Origin: Hyphomicrobium sp.
GTDB lineage: Bacteria; Pseudomonadota; Alphaproteobacteria; Rhizobiales; Hyphomicrobiaceae
DNA length: 64,000 nt
Assembly: GCA_002928735.1 (NCBI GenBank)
Contig: PERL01000003.1
Coordinates: forward strand, 248,001 to 312,000
Direction: 5' to 3'
Part shown: positions 8,298-18,717 of the stretch, piece by piece
Layout of the letters: every line of letters starts with the position of its first letter
How positions within the stretch are numbered: position 1 is the first letter of the stretch
Program-made: the position numbers and the translations under genes
The notes under the pieces: model-generated
Told to the model about the DNA's origin: nothing
The model's input: the letters and a program-made list of their open reading frames with translations, nothing else
The model's database searches: none

Positions 8298-11200
8298 TTA
8301 CGAGCTGCCGTAAACGAGGCCGACGGCTTGCTGGGCTGAGAGGACTTGATCGCAGTCTTTCTCGGTGAAGCCCGAAGACTTTTTCTGTGTGAGATCGAGG
8401 CAGGATTGCAGGAAGCCCTCGGCGGCCTCGATGAGGGTGGAGGTCTGGTTCAAGTTGGCCGTCATCGTGCGATAGGTGAGATGGGCGAGCTTCTGGCGGC
8501 CGAGCCCTTTCACGGGCGTGCCGCGGTGCTCGCCGCCTTCAGCGATCAGATAGGCAAACTTGTTCAGGATGCCGCTGTTGAAGTGGACGCAGCCGTTGTC
8601 GTTCAGCCACGTGGTGGCGCAGATCTGGTCGTCGGCGGTCAGTACGTCGCCGTAGTGATCGGGCTGGCCGCGGTTGGCGCTGGAGAAGGCCTGCGTCTTG
8701 TCAAAGAGTGACGTTCCGTCTGGCAGGGTGAGGTTTGGGTTGGCGAGCGAGCGCAGGGGGCGTTCCATCGAATAGCCCGGCGCGTTTTCGCCCAGCAGCC
8801 AATTGCCCGAGCCGGACTTGGCGTAGAACTCGATCAGCGCGCCAAAGATGTCGGCGAGACTTTCGTTCACGGCGCCTGGTTCATCGGAATAGATGAGATT
8901 GGATTCGTGCTGGATGATGCCGTGGACCATCTCATGGGCGACGATATCGACGGCGCCCGCGTAGCCGGGGCCGAACACCATCACGTTGGGCTTGGGGCAG
9001 TAGTAGGATTTGGACGGGCACCAGTAGGCGTTGCGCACGGTGCCGTAGCGCACGTAGCTCTCGAGCGGTGCGCCGCCGTTGGGGCCGTCCTGGTCATTGT
9101 CGTCGAAGCTATTGCGGCCGAAGACGAGGAAGAAGAAATCGCGCACAGCGCCGGTGTAGCGGAAGGCTTGCTCGGCATCATCAGGGATCGATCCGGCGGC
9201 CTTGCCGTCTTCGTCGACGACGGCGGCGGTTTCAGCGGGATTTGAATAGTCGTAGATGCGGCGGATGAGGCCGGTCGGCTTGTCGCGATAGAAGTGGAAG
9301 ACCTCGCCGCTCTTGGCATCGACGAAGAGTTTGAAGGTGTCGATGGTCACCATCCAGGCCAGCCGCGTGCCGCCCTTGACGTTCGAGCGAAGGAGGACGG
9401 GATCGAAGACGACGACTTCGGCCGTGGCGGGTGCCGTGTCGGGGTTGGGCCCCATGGGCAAGGGCGGTGCTGCGCCGGTGCCGGAGCCTTTCAGGAGTTC
9501 ACCCAGGCGCTTGCGAGCGGCTGTGGTGGCTGAGCTTTCGGAGATGTCGGGGACGGTCTTATCGACCTGGGCAGCCGATGTTGCGCCCTGATACTTGGTG
9601 ACACCGAGTGAATTCTCGACGGTGATGCGGGCTGACGACCCGAAGACTTTCACGCCGTTGACGCGCTGTTCGACGTTGGCGATGTAGCGGCCGGGGAAAT
9701 CGGGGTCTTTACGGCGGCCGGTGTATTTCAGTTCCGCCTTTTTGCCTTTGGCGGGGAGGGCTGCCGTGATGCCGCTGGTGTCGAGGAAAGTTTCGACCAT
9801 GCGGCGCGTGTCGTCTTCGGTCTGATCGGCGGAGCGGGCGCCGGCGGCCAGCGACGTAGCGTCGGGCTTAAAGCCGGATATGCTGCTCGGCAGGCCGGTG
9901 GCGGGATTGATGACGACCTTAAGATCCGGGTTGGCCTTCTTCAGATCTTCGACGCCCTTGGTGACCTCGATGCGGATTTCTTCGGCGGGCGCCGTGGCGG
10001 CAACCGTGCCGCCATCTGCGACCGGACCGCTTGAAACGGCTGGTGTCACGGCGCTTTCCGGCGTTGCGGAGGGGGCGGCGGGTGCGGGCACGGTGAGCGC
10101 GGCGATGACGGCGCCATCCTTGCGGCGGCACTGGGCGGGCGGCGCGGCGTCAGTTTCGCTGGCGGCGGCAACGAGGCTGTGGGCGATGCGCGCGCTGAGG
10201 CCGGTTTCGGTGAAGACGGCTTTCAGCGCGTCGGCAGCGCCGGACCACGCGGTTTCGAGGGGCGCGATGTCGGATTTGACGAACGGGATTCTGCTCGCCT
10301 TGGCTTCGCGGACGCTGGCCTGGCCATCGCCGTTCAAGTCGATGCGGGGGAAGTGGCATTCGTTATCGTCGACGACGCCGTCGCCGTTCAGATCTTCGGT
10401 GAAGGCGGATTCGGTGGCGGCGGCGGACTCGATGGCCGCGAGGCTGCGGACGAAGAATTTCACGTCTTCGGCGTCGACCTTTCCATTGCCGTCGAGATCG
10501 GCGATGCGGGAGCGGGCGGTGTCGGAGACGGCTGCGGCGGCTGCGATGGCGTCGATGCGCGGCGCACGGGTGTCGCCAGCGGCTGCGGGGACGCCGCTGT
10601 CTTTGAGGGCAGCGATGACGTCGGCGGGCGTTTTATCAGGCGCCAATTCGAACAGCAGACCCGCGAGCGCGGTGACGTGGGGGGCGGCCTGCGAGGTGCC
10701 GGAGCAGACGCCGAAGGGCGATGTGGTGGAGCCCAACGTGCTCATGATGTCGACGCCGGGGGCGGAGACGTGGCCGCCTGCGTTGGAGAAGCCGGCGCGC
10801 TTACCGTCGCGGCCGGTCGCTTCGACGACAATGATGTTGCGGACCGGTTCGCCGCTGGTCCAGGCGTAAGTGCCGGCCCATGCAAACGGCGAGGCCCAGC
10901 GGGCTTCGAGGGGTTTGTCCAAGCCTTCGCTGTCGTTGCCGGCGGCGACGACGAAAAGGACTTCGTTTTCGACGAGACGGGCCATCGTGCGGATGACGCT
11001 CGCCTGATCGGCGATGTGGAGCTTCAGGCCTTCGACGTCGTCGGGGTCGGCATCACCGAGAACGCCGCGGGCGACGAAGTTATAGGCGAGACTGACGTTC
11101 AAGACGCGCAGGTTGCCGCCCTGCTTCAGGTTCGTAGTGAGGTAGACCATGGTGTTCGACAGGACGTCGGAGAACAGCATGGCTTGGGCCTGCCAGTTCA

Positions 11201-12362
11201 AGTCGGCGTCGAGGGCATCGCGTTCGCCGATGAATTCGGCGGCAATGGCGACGGCTTCGAGATCGGCGTCGGGGACGATGCCGTCGATGCCGGGGGCCGC
11301 GCCCTGCTTGGCGCCAATGATGCCGGCGACGTGGGTCCCGTGATTGGTTTCGCAATCGGGGCGCACGAGCGGCGGGCGATAGGCGCCGCGGGCGAGGGTA
11401 TATTTGACGTTGGCGTTTTCGGTGAAACCGATGTCGATGATGCCGATTTTGGGTTTTGTGGCGTCCGGGTTAGCGGCGCGGTGGCGCTCAATCAGTGACC
11501 ACATGGCCGGCATGCGGATGGATTTGAGGCCCCAGTTGCCGTCGGGCGTCTCGCCCGGCTGCCAGCGCCACGCATAGGATTTGTCGCCGATCTTGATTTC
11601 GGCGCCGGAGGGCTTGGGCAGGCCCTTGGTGCCGATCAGGCTATCGACGAAGGCGGCGTCGACCGCGGGCTCCTGACGAAGGGATTTGACAAGCGGTGGT
11701 TCAAGAATGTTTTCCAGCTTTTGCTGCGGGGCGGCGCTTTCGAGGCTGCGCGTCGGTTCGGGATTGTTCTGCTCGACGGTGATGACGCCAAGCGCGCCGA
11801 TGACCTTGGTGATGTTGAGGTCGTACTTTTTCAGCAGAGCTTGAATTTGTGCTTCGGTTGCATCCGGCTTCAGCTGGATCATGAAGCTGTTCTTTTTGGC
11901 GACCGGGACTTCCGATTGAGCTTTCGCTGTGCCGCCAGTGCGCAGCAACTGTGTGGAAGCGCCGCCTGACATATCGGTGTTCGCACCTGAAAATGGTGCG
12001 GCGTTGGCGGGCGAGACGATGGGCGAGAGCGAGGAGGACTTGCCCCAGACTTTTTTCTTGATCGTATCGTACCACCCTTCCGAGCCGCCGCCTTGACGCT
12101 TGCGCTTCAACGCGTCGGCATCAGGCTTGACGTATTCGAAGTCGGTTTTCTTATCAGCTGGCGGCGCCGTTTGCGCGGGTTCGTTGAGTGAGCGCGTGGC
12201 AGGCGCCGGCTTGGTCGCTGTGCCGGGCGCGTTGGCGGGGTTGAACTTGTCTTCCAGGATATTGTTCAACCGGTCGTAGTCGGGCTTTTGCGCGCTTGCC
12301 GGCGACGGCACGACGATGGCGCCGAGGATGGCTGCAAGCAGGAGCGATTTGCGCAACGTCAT
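8298..12362 (-). CDS. Exported double peptidase: subtilisin (S8) + EF-hand-like repeats + thermolysin (M4)
   Basis: The 1354-residue protein starts at the ATG at 12362 (GAGG 7 nt upstream) with a Sec signal peptide ([22 protein letters not shown]). An I9-like propeptide segment lies at about 157-200. A subtilisin domain follows with D310 (GIIDIG), H341 (NHGTHVAG), N476 (AAGND) and S557 (GTSQAAPH), so the full catalytic set is present. Three Ca-binding DxDxDG-type repeats are at 622, 657 and 675 ([36 protein letters not shown]). An FTP/PepSY-like thermolysin propeptide region covers about 795-1030. The C-terminal M4 domain has HEMVH (1143-1147) and the third zinc ligand E1167 ([12 protein letters not shown]). 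Both peptidases therefore look intact. It is the last gene of a minus-strand run, 28 bp after the M23 gene. Substrate unknown. Confidence 0.9.
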   Translation of the reverse strand: MTLRKSLLLAAILGAIVVPSPASAQKPDYDRLNNILEDKFNPANAPGTATKPAPATRSLNEPAQTAPPADKKTDFEYVKPDADALKRKRQGGGSEGWYDTIKKKVWGKSSSLSPIVSPANAAPFSGANTDMSGGASTQLLRTGGTAKAQSEVPVAKKNSFMIQLKPDATEAQIQALLKKYDLNITKVIGALGVITVEQNNPEPTRSLESAAPQQKLENILEPPLVKSLRQEPAVDAAFVDSLIGTKGLPKPSGAEIKIGDKSYAWRWQPGETPDGNWGLKSIRMPAMWSLIERHRAANPDATKPKIGIIDIGFTENANVKYTLARGAYRPPLVRPDCETNHGTHVAGIIGAKQGAAPGIDGIVPDADLEAVAIAAEFIGERDALDADLNWQAQAMLFSDVLSNTMVYLTTNLKQGGNLRVLNVSLAYNFVARGVLGDADPDDVEGLKLHIADQASVIRTMARLVENEVLFVVAAGNDSEGLDKPLEARWASPFAWAGTYAWTSGEPVRNIIVVEATGRDGKRAGFSNAGGHVSAPGVDIMSTLGSTTSPFGVCSGTSQAAPHVTALAGLLFELAPDKTPADVIAALKDSGVPAAAGDTRAPRIDAIAAAAAVSDTARSRIADLDGNGKVDAEDVKFFVRSLAAIESAAATESAFTEDLNGDGVVDDNECHFPRIDLNGDGQASVREAKASRIPFVKSDIAPLETAWSGAADALKAVFTETGLSARIAHSLVAAASETDAAPPAQCRRKDGAVIAALTVPAPAAPSATPESAVTPAVSSGPVADGGTVAATAPAEEIRIEVTKGVEDLKKANPDLKVVINPATGLPSSISGFKPDATSLAAGARSADQTEDDTRRMVETFLDTSGITAALPAKGKKAELKYTGRRKDPDFPGRYIANVEQRVNGVKVFGSSARITVENSLGVTKYQGATSAAQVDKTVPDISESSATTAARKRLGELLKGSGTGAAPPLPMGPNPDTAPATAEVVVFDPVLLRSNVKGGTRLAWMVTIDTFKLFVDAKSGEVFHFYRDKPTGLIRRIYDYSNPAETAAVVDEDGKAAGSIPDDAEQAFRYTGAVRDFFFLVFGRNSFDDNDQDGPNGGAPLESYVRYGTVRNAYWCPSKSYYCPKPNVMVFGPGYAGAVDIVAHEMVHGIIQHESNLIYSDEPGAVNESLADIFGALIEFYAKSGSGNWLLGENAPGYSMERPLRSLANPNLTLPDGTSLFDKTQAFSSANRGQPDHYGDVLTADDQICATTWLNDNGCVHFNSGILNKFAYLIAEGGEHRGTPVKGLGRQKLAHLTYRTMTANLNQTSTLIEAAEGFLQSCLDLTQKKSSGFTEKDCDQVLSAQQAVGLVYGSS

Positions 12363-12390
12363 TTCATTACCTCGTGGGCCAAGTTGGCCA

Positions 12391-13986
12391 TCAATTGCGC
12401 CAGCTTGACCACCAACCCGAAACGCCATCCTTGATCCACTGCCACCAGCCTTTCTCGGCATCGGGTGCGGGTTCGGGCGTCGGGGCTGGCTGCGGCTCGG
12501 GCGTGGGGGTCGGGGCAGGTGCGGGAGCCGGTGCCGGTTGCGGCGGCGGCGTGGGTTCAGGTGCTGGTGCGGGCGCAGGTTCAGGAGCCGGAGCGGGGGC
12601 GGGTGCAGGCTCCGGTTGCGGCGGCGGCATGGGTACAGGCGCTGGTGCTGGTTCTGGAGCCGGTTCTGGCGCGGGTTCAGGTGTTGGCGCGGGCGCAGGT
12701 TCTGGAACGGGTTCCGGTGCCGGCTCAGGTGTTGGAGCGGGCTCGGGTGCTGGTTCGGGAGATGGCGCAGGTTCCGGAGACGGCGTGGGCTCAGGAGCAG
12801 GCGCAGGTTCAGGCGCAGGCTCGGGAGTTGGAGTGGGTTCGGGTGTGGGTTGCGGCTCGGGCTGCGGTGGCGGCGTGGGAGGTGCGGCACCGATTTCGTA
12901 GGCGGCATCGATGGCGAGCGTGCCGTCGGCCGCGATGGCGGGATCGAGGCCCTTATCGCGGCGCAGGGCTGCGACCAGCGATGTGAACACGGGCACATAG
13001 GCCGTGATTGTTTTGGTTCCCGCCTTGATGGTCTGGCGGGCCTGGAAGTGGAGATGGAGGCTCGTGGAGGGCGAGCCGTTCATGTATTTCGACACTTTGC
13101 CGAGCACCTGGCCTTGCTTCACCGACTGGCCGGTTTTGACCTTGATGGAGCTCGGGTGCATGTGAAGGTAATAGTAGTCGGTTCCGTCTTTGGCTTTGAG
13201 CTGGACGGTGGTGTTCTTGGTGACGTTGGTGATCGTGCCATCAACAACGGCGACGGCTTCCCAGGCGTTATCCTTGAACGTCGACGGGCGGATATCCTGG
13301 CCCTGGTGGCCGGCTCCCGAGGGGCAAAGCGGCATCGCCCAACCGCGCACTTCGCAATAGTTGTCGCGCTGCTGCATGGGGTCGTAGTTGCGCCGGTCGC
13401 TTTCGCTGCCGCCAGCCGCGCCCTTGCCGCCCCAGCCGCCGCCGCCGTAACCCCAGATCTGGGAGTTCATGTGCGGGAACTGTCCGGCGCCGAGTTTCAG
13501 CGGGAAAATGATGTTGGGCAGATAGACGAAGCGGTCGTTGGTGCGGCCGCGGCCCTTATCTTTTTCGATGAGTGCGCCTGGCGGGTGATAGGCGAACTGC
13601 GGTTTGGGCGGTTCGGGCGCGGGGCCGGGAACGGGTTGAGGCGTGGGGGTGGGATCCGGCGACGGGCCGGGTGCCGGAGTGGGGGTTGGCTCTGGTGTAA
13701 GTTGGCATTTCGCCGGTTGCACGCGTTCGCCGAATGGGTGCGCTGGATCGCAGGCGGGATCGGGGAAGCGGTGGGGCGATGGGGACGTTGGCGCGTGCGC
13801 GCCGAGACCTTGCAGTAGCGCGTGGCTCATGAGGTCGCGGCCGAGGAGAGCGGTGCGGGTCTCGGTGTTCGGCTCGGCGGGCGCGGGTGTGCTGCCAATG
13901 GCTGCGGCAAGGGAGAGCGCCGATGCGCTGGCGAGCAACGCTGCAATGTGCGCTGTGCCACTACCCGTTCGACGATACGCCACCAC
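12391..13986 (-). CDS. M23 (LytM-type) peptidase with long Pro/Glu/Ala tract and Trp-rich C-terminus
   Basis: The 531-residue protein has an N-terminal hydrophobic segment ([20 protein letters not shown]), a first PT/PA-rich linker, then an M23 metallopeptidase core. The zinc-site pattern is HxxxD (H227, D231 in GHQGQDI) and HxH (H311, H313 in SLHLHFQ). LytM family members cut peptide cross-bridges in peptidoglycan. Residues about 366-507 are almost entirely P, A, E and T in PEPAP-type repeats, followed by the tail [22 protein letters not shown] at 13986, with AGGGGG just upstream, is the chosen start; a TTG at 14061 overlapping the previous stop is an alternative. It sits between the AsmA gene and the S8-M4 peptidase gene, likely one transcript. 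The tract resembles wall-spanning linkers; its role here is unknown. Confidence 0.82.
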   Translation of the reverse strand: MVAYRRTGSGTAHIAALLASASALSLAAAIGSTPAPAEPNTETRTALLGRDLMSHALLQGLGAHAPTSPSPHRFPDPACDPAHPFGERVQPAKCQLTPEPTPTPAPGPSPDPTPTPQPVPGPAPEPPKPQFAYHPPGALIEKDKGRGRTNDRFVYLPNIIFPLKLGAGQFPHMNSQIWGYGGGGWGGKGAAGGSESDRRNYDPMQQRDNYCEVRGWAMPLCPSGAGHQGQDIRPSTFKDNAWEAVAVVDGTITNVTKNTTVQLKAKDGTDYYYLHMHPSSIKVKTGQSVKQGQVLGKVSKYMNGSPSTSLHLHFQARQTIKAGTKTITAYVPVFTSLVAALRRDKGLDPAIAADGTLAIDAAYEIGAAPPTPPPQPEPQPTPEPTPTPEPAPEPAPAPEPTPSPEPAPSPEPAPEPAPTPEPAPEPVPEPAPAPTPEPAPEPAPEPAPAPVPMPPPQPEPAPAPAPAPEPAPAPAPEPTPPPQPAPAPAPAPTPTPEPQPAPTPEPAPDAEKGWWQWIKDGVSGWWSSWRN

Positions 13987-14057
13987 CCAATCCCCCTGTT
14001 CGTCATCCCAAAGTGAGTATGCCCTAACGGGCCTTTGCCGTGCAACGCGGGCCCGGT

Positions 14058-16472
14058 TCAAGAGCCTGATCCACTCCCGGATTTCAGTTGTTCGAGAAAT
14101 ACCTTTTGGGCCGGCGTCAGGCGCGCGGCGGCGGTTTTGTCTGCCAGGATGCGCTCGATGCGGGCGGCGAGGTCGGCGGGCAGCGCGCGCGGGAGTTGGC
14201 CCGGTGGCGGCGAGGCCGCGGCGGCTTCGAGGGCGGCGCCGGGGGCCTGTTGTAAGCCAGCGAGGAAGGCGGGGCCGATCCAGAGCTTTTTGGTCCAGTC
14301 GCCTTTGATGACGATGTTGAAGAACAGGCTTTCGACATCGACGGTCTGGTCGATGAGGCGGCGCGGCACGATGACGTTGCCGGTGGAGCGCAGGCCGGCC
14401 GTGGGGCCTTTCATCGTGAGATCAGGTGTGGAGCGGACCGTGCCGGCTTTGATGGTGTAATTGGCGGTGAGGCGGTCGACGGGCGTGTTGCGCGAGGGCG
14501 TGTAGCCCCAGCCTTTGTAGTTCCACAATTCGGCGACCATGGCGCCGAGATCCCAGCCGCGCAGCTTGCCGCTTTTCATGTCGATGCGGGCGGTGCCATC
14601 GAGGGTGGAGACGAGTTCGGCCATGGAGCGGCCTGTGGCGCGGGTGGCGATGTCGACGGTGGATGCGCCCTTGAGCAGCGGTTTGCCGGAGAGTTCGGTG
14701 GTGATGGGTTCAGCGTCGACGTTAAGGAGTTTGAGGCCGATGGCGGCATCGTGAGCGGTGCCACGCGCTTTGAGGGCGATCTGGCCAGAGCCGGTTCCCT
14801 GGCCGATGACGATGTCGTCGATGGTGGCGGCAAGATCGCCGTTGTCGAGTTTGGTTTTCAGGCGGGACTTGCCCAGCGGGAGTTGGCCGAATTTCACGCT
14901 GCCGAGCGCGAGGGCGAGATCGAGATCGACGCTGCGCAGACCCTTCAGATCGATGGGGCTAGTGCTCCAGCCGGTGACGGCGGGTGCTGCTTCCAACGTT
15001 GCTGCAGGTGGTGGCGGGTTTTCGATGGCGTCGAGTTCGGCGGAGAGGACATCGTAGGTGGTCTCAAAACCATCGTCGGCGGGTGCGCTTTCGAGGGCCG
15101 CGGAGGGCGGAGCGGGCGTGCGCCCGAGCAGGGCGTCGAGGTCTAGGCGGGAGAGGGTGAGGTCGCCGCTGACGCGCGGCCGAGAGCCGTTGAGGGCGAT
15201 GGTGCCGGTGTAGGAGCCAGTGCGGCCGTCGGCATCGAATTCGGCGCCGGTGAGTGTGACAGTGCTGGGGCGGGCGTCGACGGTGGACTTCAACGTGCCG
15301 GGGCCGAGGGCTTTGATGGCGGCGTTGGTGATGCCGAGCCGGGTGGCGAGTGCGCCGATGCTGTCGGTTTTGGCGGACAGCGCGCCCTGGTAGCGGTTTT
15401 CGGTGGCTAGGTGGATGGTGCCGTCGAGATCGGCGGCGAGGCCCTGGCCGGCGAGCGCGCCTTTGACGGCGGACGGTTGGCCTGCAATGGCTTCACGCAG
15501 GCTGGCGAGCGTGAGGTCGTAGGTGATGGGCGCATCGCGCAGGACGAGGGAGCCGGTTGCGCGCGTTGTGCTGGTGCCGGGTGTGGTGGTGGACTTGAGG
15601 GTCAGCGCGCCGAGGGTCGGCGGAATGCTATCGCCGACGCCGAGCCAGACGGCGAGTTCGCGGGCGGAGGGGCTCGTTGCATCGATTTCGCCAGCGAGCA
15701 TCGGACTTTCGCCAAGGGCCGCTTCACCGGCGAGGCGGGCTGTGAGAATGCGGCTGTCGATGGCCAGCGTCAGGGCGGTCATCTTGCCGGCTGCGGCGGC
15801 TGCCGCATCGGCGACGGTGAGATCGAAGGTGAGCGGTTCGTTGTTGTAGGTAAGGCGGCCCTTGGCGGCGGCCCCGCCATATTTTGGATCGGCGGCGAGC
15901 GTCGCGTCGATGGCGTCGAGACGCAGTTCGGTGGCGCTGCCTTCGTCTTTGTAGATGAGTGTGCCATTGCGGATGATGGCCGGCGGGATGGGAAAGGCGA
16001 TCTGCGCCGCTTCCGGCGTGCCGCCTGACGGGGCCGCAGCGGTGGGAGCGGCTTGCCAATTGCCCGCGCCGCTGGGTTCGCGCACGAGATTGAGGACAGG
16101 TGCGTCGAGGTCGAGGGAGAGGATTTGCGGCGTGCCGCTGAGGAGCGAGCGAAGCGGCACTTGCGCGGTGATTTTGCGTGCTGAGAGTGGCGATGTGCCC
16201 GGTGCGCTGCCGGGGCGGCCGAGTTCGACGCCGGAGAGTTCGACGGTGACGGTTTCGCGAAGGACATAGCGCGAGCTGGCGACGGTGAGTTCGCGGCCGG
16301 TTTGGTCGAAGACTTTTTTCTGTAAGATGGATGTGAAGAAAAATGCCGGCGGTGCGAAGAGCAGGCTCAGCGCGATGAGCGCGAGAAGAAATGCGAAGCC
16401 GCCCGCGATCCATCCCCACCGGATGCCGCGGCGTGGTGTTTCGTTTGATGGTGCTGCTGCGATGTCCGACAT
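14058..16472 (-). CDS. AsmA family protein
   Basis: This 804-residue protein has an N-terminal membrane anchor (WIAGGFAFLLALIALSLLF, about residues 19-37) followed by a very long, beta-rich periplasmic region. The AsmA-type opening (FDQTGRELTVASSRYVLRETVTVELSGVELG) is present, as is the AsmA_2-like C-terminal part (RSMAELVSTLDGTARIDMKSGKLRGWDLG, and LRSTGNVIVPRRLIDQTVDV). AsmA-like proteins are bridge-like factors linked to lipid or outer-membrane protein traffic between membranes. The start at 16472 is supported by AGGGGGAA upstream; an in-frame ATG 8 codons further up lacks this. It is first in the run leading to the two peptidase genes. Confidence 0.85.
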   Translation of the reverse strand: MSDIAAAPSNETPRRGIRWGWIAGGFAFLLALIALSLLFAPPAFFFTSILQKKVFDQTGRELTVASSRYVLRETVTVELSGVELGRPGSAPGTSPLSARKITAQVPLRSLLSGTPQILSLDLDAPVLNLVREPSGAGNWQAAPTAAAPSGGTPEAAQIAFPIPPAIIRNGTLIYKDEGSATELRLDAIDATLAADPKYGGAAAKGRLTYNNEPLTFDLTVADAAAAAAGKMTALTLAIDSRILTARLAGEAALGESPMLAGEIDATSPSARELAVWLGVGDSIPPTLGALTLKSTTTPGTSTTRATGSLVLRDAPITYDLTLASLREAIAGQPSAVKGALAGQGLAADLDGTIHLATENRYQGALSAKTDSIGALATRLGITNAAIKALGPGTLKSTVDARPSTVTLTGAEFDADGRTGSYTGTIALNGSRPRVSGDLTLSRLDLDALLGRTPAPPSAALESAPADDGFETTYDVLSAELDAIENPPPPAATLEAAPAVTGWSTSPIDLKGLRSVDLDLALALGSVKFGQLPLGKSRLKTKLDNGDLAATIDDIVIGQGTGSGQIALKARGTAHDAAIGLKLLNVDAEPITTELSGKPLLKGASTVDIATRATGRSMAELVSTLDGTARIDMKSGKLRGWDLGAMVAELWNYKGWGYTPSRNTPVDRLTANYTIKAGTVRSTPDLTMKGPTAGLRSTGNVIVPRRLIDQTVDVESLFFNIVIKGDWTKKLWIGPAFLAGLQQAPGAALEAAAASPPPGQLPRALPADLAARIERILADKTAAARLTPAQKVFLEQLKSGSGSGS

Positions 16473-16614
16473 TGCGGCGGTTCCCCCTGCGGGCACCTTA
16501 GCGCGGCGGTGGTGGCAGTGTCATGTCACGCAGATGGCGTGTGGCACATATCCGACACACTCCGGGGTTGTGCGCGGCTTGATGGGGTGCGGTGCGGGGC
16601 GCTAAGGTGTGGAC

Positions 16615-17277
16615 ATGGCAACGATGGGGTGGGTTGTGCGTCAGGTTCAAACCGTAGGGGTCGCTGCGATCTTGGTCCTCCTGCTGATGCCCGTGGGAAA
16701 GGCGGCGGCCGAACAGCTGCTGAGCGTCGACTGGTCGAATGCGGAGTTGAAAAACTTCGTGGCGGCGAAGTCGGAAGCCGCGGCGCGGGGGGCTGCGCCG
16801 GTGGCACCCTCGCGTCTCGACAAGGTGAAACTTCCCGTGCTTGGGTTCGAGGGCGCGCCGGGACTGGTGCAGAATTCGTTTCCGGGTCTCGGGCCGCAGC
16901 CGATGGGCACGCGCGACGTGCACACGGATGAGACCAATCCCGTATGGTATCAGATTGTCGACACATACGGCGATGTGACTGTCAGCGTGGCGGCCGATCT
17001 GCGCGTGCAGCATTCGTTCGGTGCGGATTATCCGGTTTATCAAACGACGGGACCGGGGGCTGCGCCGACGGCGGGGCCTGAGGTGTCGGTATTTGATGAG
17101 AACGACGAGCAGGGCATGGAAGGGTCGATCGCCGAATACACGGTGGTGAAATTCGGCGTGCCCTACACCGTGACCATCGAGTGCACGGCGGCGACGAAAG
17201 CCCAGTGTCAGGATATCGCGCAGATCGCGAAAGACAGCGCGCTGTTGAAGGTCATCGCGGCGACCCCGCCGGGGTGA
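16615..17277 (+). CDS. Exported hypothetical protein
   Basis: The 220-residue protein has an N-terminal signal-like segment (VGVAAILVLLLMPVGKAAA) and an otherwise soluble sequence. No known domain is recognised. The middle part (TNPVWYQIVDTYGDVTVSVAADLRVQHS) looks like beta strands, and a conserved-looking FGVPYTVTIEC followed by a short helix with a second Cys (AQCQDIAQIAKDSALLKVI) closes the protein. The two cysteines could pair after export. ATG at 16615 has AAGG 8 nt upstream; an in-frame GTG two codons earlier is possible. It is divergent from the AsmA gene, 142 bp apart. Confidence 0.7.
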   Translation: MATMGWVVRQVQTVGVAAILVLLLMPVGKAAAEQLLSVDWSNAELKNFVAAKSEAAARGAAPVAPSRLDKVKLPVLGFEGAPGLVQNSFPGLGPQPMGTRDVHTDETNPVWYQIVDTYGDVTVSVAADLRVQHSFGADYPVYQTTGPGAAPTAGPEVSVFDENDEQGMEGSIAEYTVVKFGVPYTVTIECTAATKAQCQDIAQIAKDSALLKVIAATPPG

Positions 17278-17303
17278 TTCATGGGCGACCGCAGTTCTAT
17301 CAT

Positions 17304-17337
17304 CCCCTCTCGCCATCGAAGGCGATGGGGAGGGCGG
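17304..17337. repeat. REP-like intergenic palindrome (copy 1)
   Basis: CCATCG-AAGG-CGATGG core inside a CCCCTCTCG.../...GGGGAGGG context lies between two convergent genes. The same C-rich/G-rich arm with an ATCG/CGAT tip recurs at 60892-60926 and in simpler form at 46941-46966, so it is probably a dispersed palindromic family. It has no T-run, so it is not a classical terminator. Confidence 0.5.
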
Positions 17338-17354
17338 GATGCGCCTGCATCGGC

Positions 17355-18713
17355 CTAGCTGACGAGGTTGGCGGAGATCGAGATGCGGGCGCCGGGCTCG
17401 GTGGGCGCGGTTGCGAGGTCGGGGCCTTGGGCTTGACCGTTGGTCATGGCGCGGATGGCGCCGCCCTTCGCGCCCGTTATCATGTTGGATGAGACGAGGC
17501 AGGCGCCGGCTTCGGCATCGGATGAGATCAGGATGCCGGTGGCGGCGTCGCGGATCAAGTTTTGCGTGACCAGCACGTTGCGCATGTAGCGGCCCCAACC
17601 AACCATGATCCCGCAAGTGGGTGCGCTTTCGATCACATTGCCGGAAACGAGGGTGTCAGCTTCGATGGAAATGCCTTCGCCGCGCTTGTCGACGGGCTCG
17701 TGTTCGCGGCGGCGGAGATTGCGGATCAGGTTGCCTTCGACGACCGCGAGGCGGCCGCCGTCGTTGAAGTTGGTGACGGAGATGCCGGTTGCGGCGCCAT
17801 CGACGAGATTGTTGGCGATGATGGCGCCTTCGAAACCGAATTCGGCGTAGAGGGCCACTTCGCCGATGCGCTGGGCGTTGTTGGCGAGGATCTGAATGTT
17901 TGAGGCTGCGTTGCCGCGCACGGCGGAGTAGGCGCAATCCGTGATGCGGTTACCTGAGACGATCACGTTGGCGGCGCGGAATACGTTCACGCCGTTGCCG
18001 TTCTGGCCGGTGCCGCCGCCCTTTGATTCAATATGCGCGATGCGATTGGCTGTGACGCGGGTGCCGTCTTCGCCGGGCTCGGAGCGCCAGACCTGAATGC
18101 CGTTGTTGCGGCATTGGCTGATGGCGTTGTGCGCGATTTCGAGGCCGGTGGCGTCCAGGCTGCGGATGGCTGCGAGGAGCACGTTTGAGATTGTGCAATC
18201 TACGACTCGGCCGGAGCAACGCGTCAGCGTGATACCGTTGGCAAGCGCGCGGCGGACGGTGACGTTGGAGATTTTCACGTTCGCGCAATCGGTGAGGCGG
18301 ATGAGGGCTGCGTCGTCGTCCGCATCAAGTGCGCGGCTGGCGCCATCAAGGACAAGGTTTTCGATGCGCAGGGTTTCGGCAGACGTTGCGGTGATGAGGG
18401 CTGCGCCGCCGATGAATTCCAGCGTCGTGAGGCCATAGGCACCGATGAGGGCGGTGCCGGTATGCAGCGTCAGCGCTCCGGTGCGGAGCGTGCCGGCGGG
18501 CAGCAGGACGGGGCGGCCTTCGGCGGCGGCGCGGTCGATGTCGGCCTGCAGCCGGGCGGTGTCGTCGCCAGTCGACTCAGGGAGGAGGGCGTGCGCGCCG
18601 GCTGTGTGACCGGCGGCGTCTTTGCGCGGGCCAGCGTGGGCCGCGACGACGGAGGCTGTCGCGGCGGCGGCACCGAGGGCGCCTGTTAGGAGGGAGCGTC
18701 GGGAGGGGATCAT
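17355..18713 (-). CDS. TIGR03808-type Tat-exported beta-helix repeat protein
   Basis: This 452-residue protein starts with a Tat signal (SRRSLLTGALG, hydrophobic stretch, cleavage near AHA). The mature part begins with DDTARLQADIDRAAAEGRPVLLPAG, the pectate lyase-like entry to a right-handed parallel beta-helix. Rungs with asparagine ladders follow (NVKISNVTVRRALANGITL, IEIAHNAISQ-like, NVIVSGNRITDC, GAIIANNLVDGAATGISVTN, LVSGNVIESAPTCGIMVG). This architecture is the TIGR03808 family of Rhizobiales, of unknown function; binding or cleaving extracellular polysaccharide is possible. A nested hairpin ends 4 nt before the start codon. Confidence 0.85.
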   Translation of the reverse strand: MIPSRRSLLTGALGAAAATASVVAAHAGPRKDAAGHTAGAHALLPESTGDDTARLQADIDRAAAEGRPVLLPAGTLRTGALTLHTGTALIGAYGLTTLEFIGGAALITATSAETLRIENLVLDGASRALDADDDAALIRLTDCANVKISNVTVRRALANGITLTRCSGRVVDCTISNVLLAAIRSLDATGLEIAHNAISQCRNNGIQVWRSEPGEDGTRVTANRIAHIESKGGGTGQNGNGVNVFRAANVIVSGNRITDCAYSAVRGNAASNIQILANNAQRIGEVALYAEFGFEGAIIANNLVDGAATGISVTNFNDGGRLAVVEGNLIRNLRRREHEPVDKRGEGISIEADTLVSGNVIESAPTCGIMVGWGRYMRNVLVTQNLIRDAATGILISSDAEAGACLVSSNMITGAKGGAIRAMTNGQAQGPDLATAPTEPGARISISANLVS

Positions 18714-18717
18714 GAGC

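Noticed and set aside
10179-11498. 439-codon frame opposite the S8-M4 gene
   Set aside because: Antisense to the subtilisin domain with no recognisable family or start signal.
12465-12990. GAGSG/GVGAG-type Gly/Ala frames and repeat-rich DNA resembling a CRISPR or tandem-repeat array
   Set aside because: The repeat is the codon pattern of the M23 Pro/Glu/Ala tract read backwards; unit length is irregular and there are no spacers.
12363-12998. Upstream 212-codon extension of the S8-M4 protein
   Set aside because: It is Pro/Arg/His-rich out-of-frame reading of the M23 repeat tract; the signal peptide and ribosome binding site place the start at 12362.
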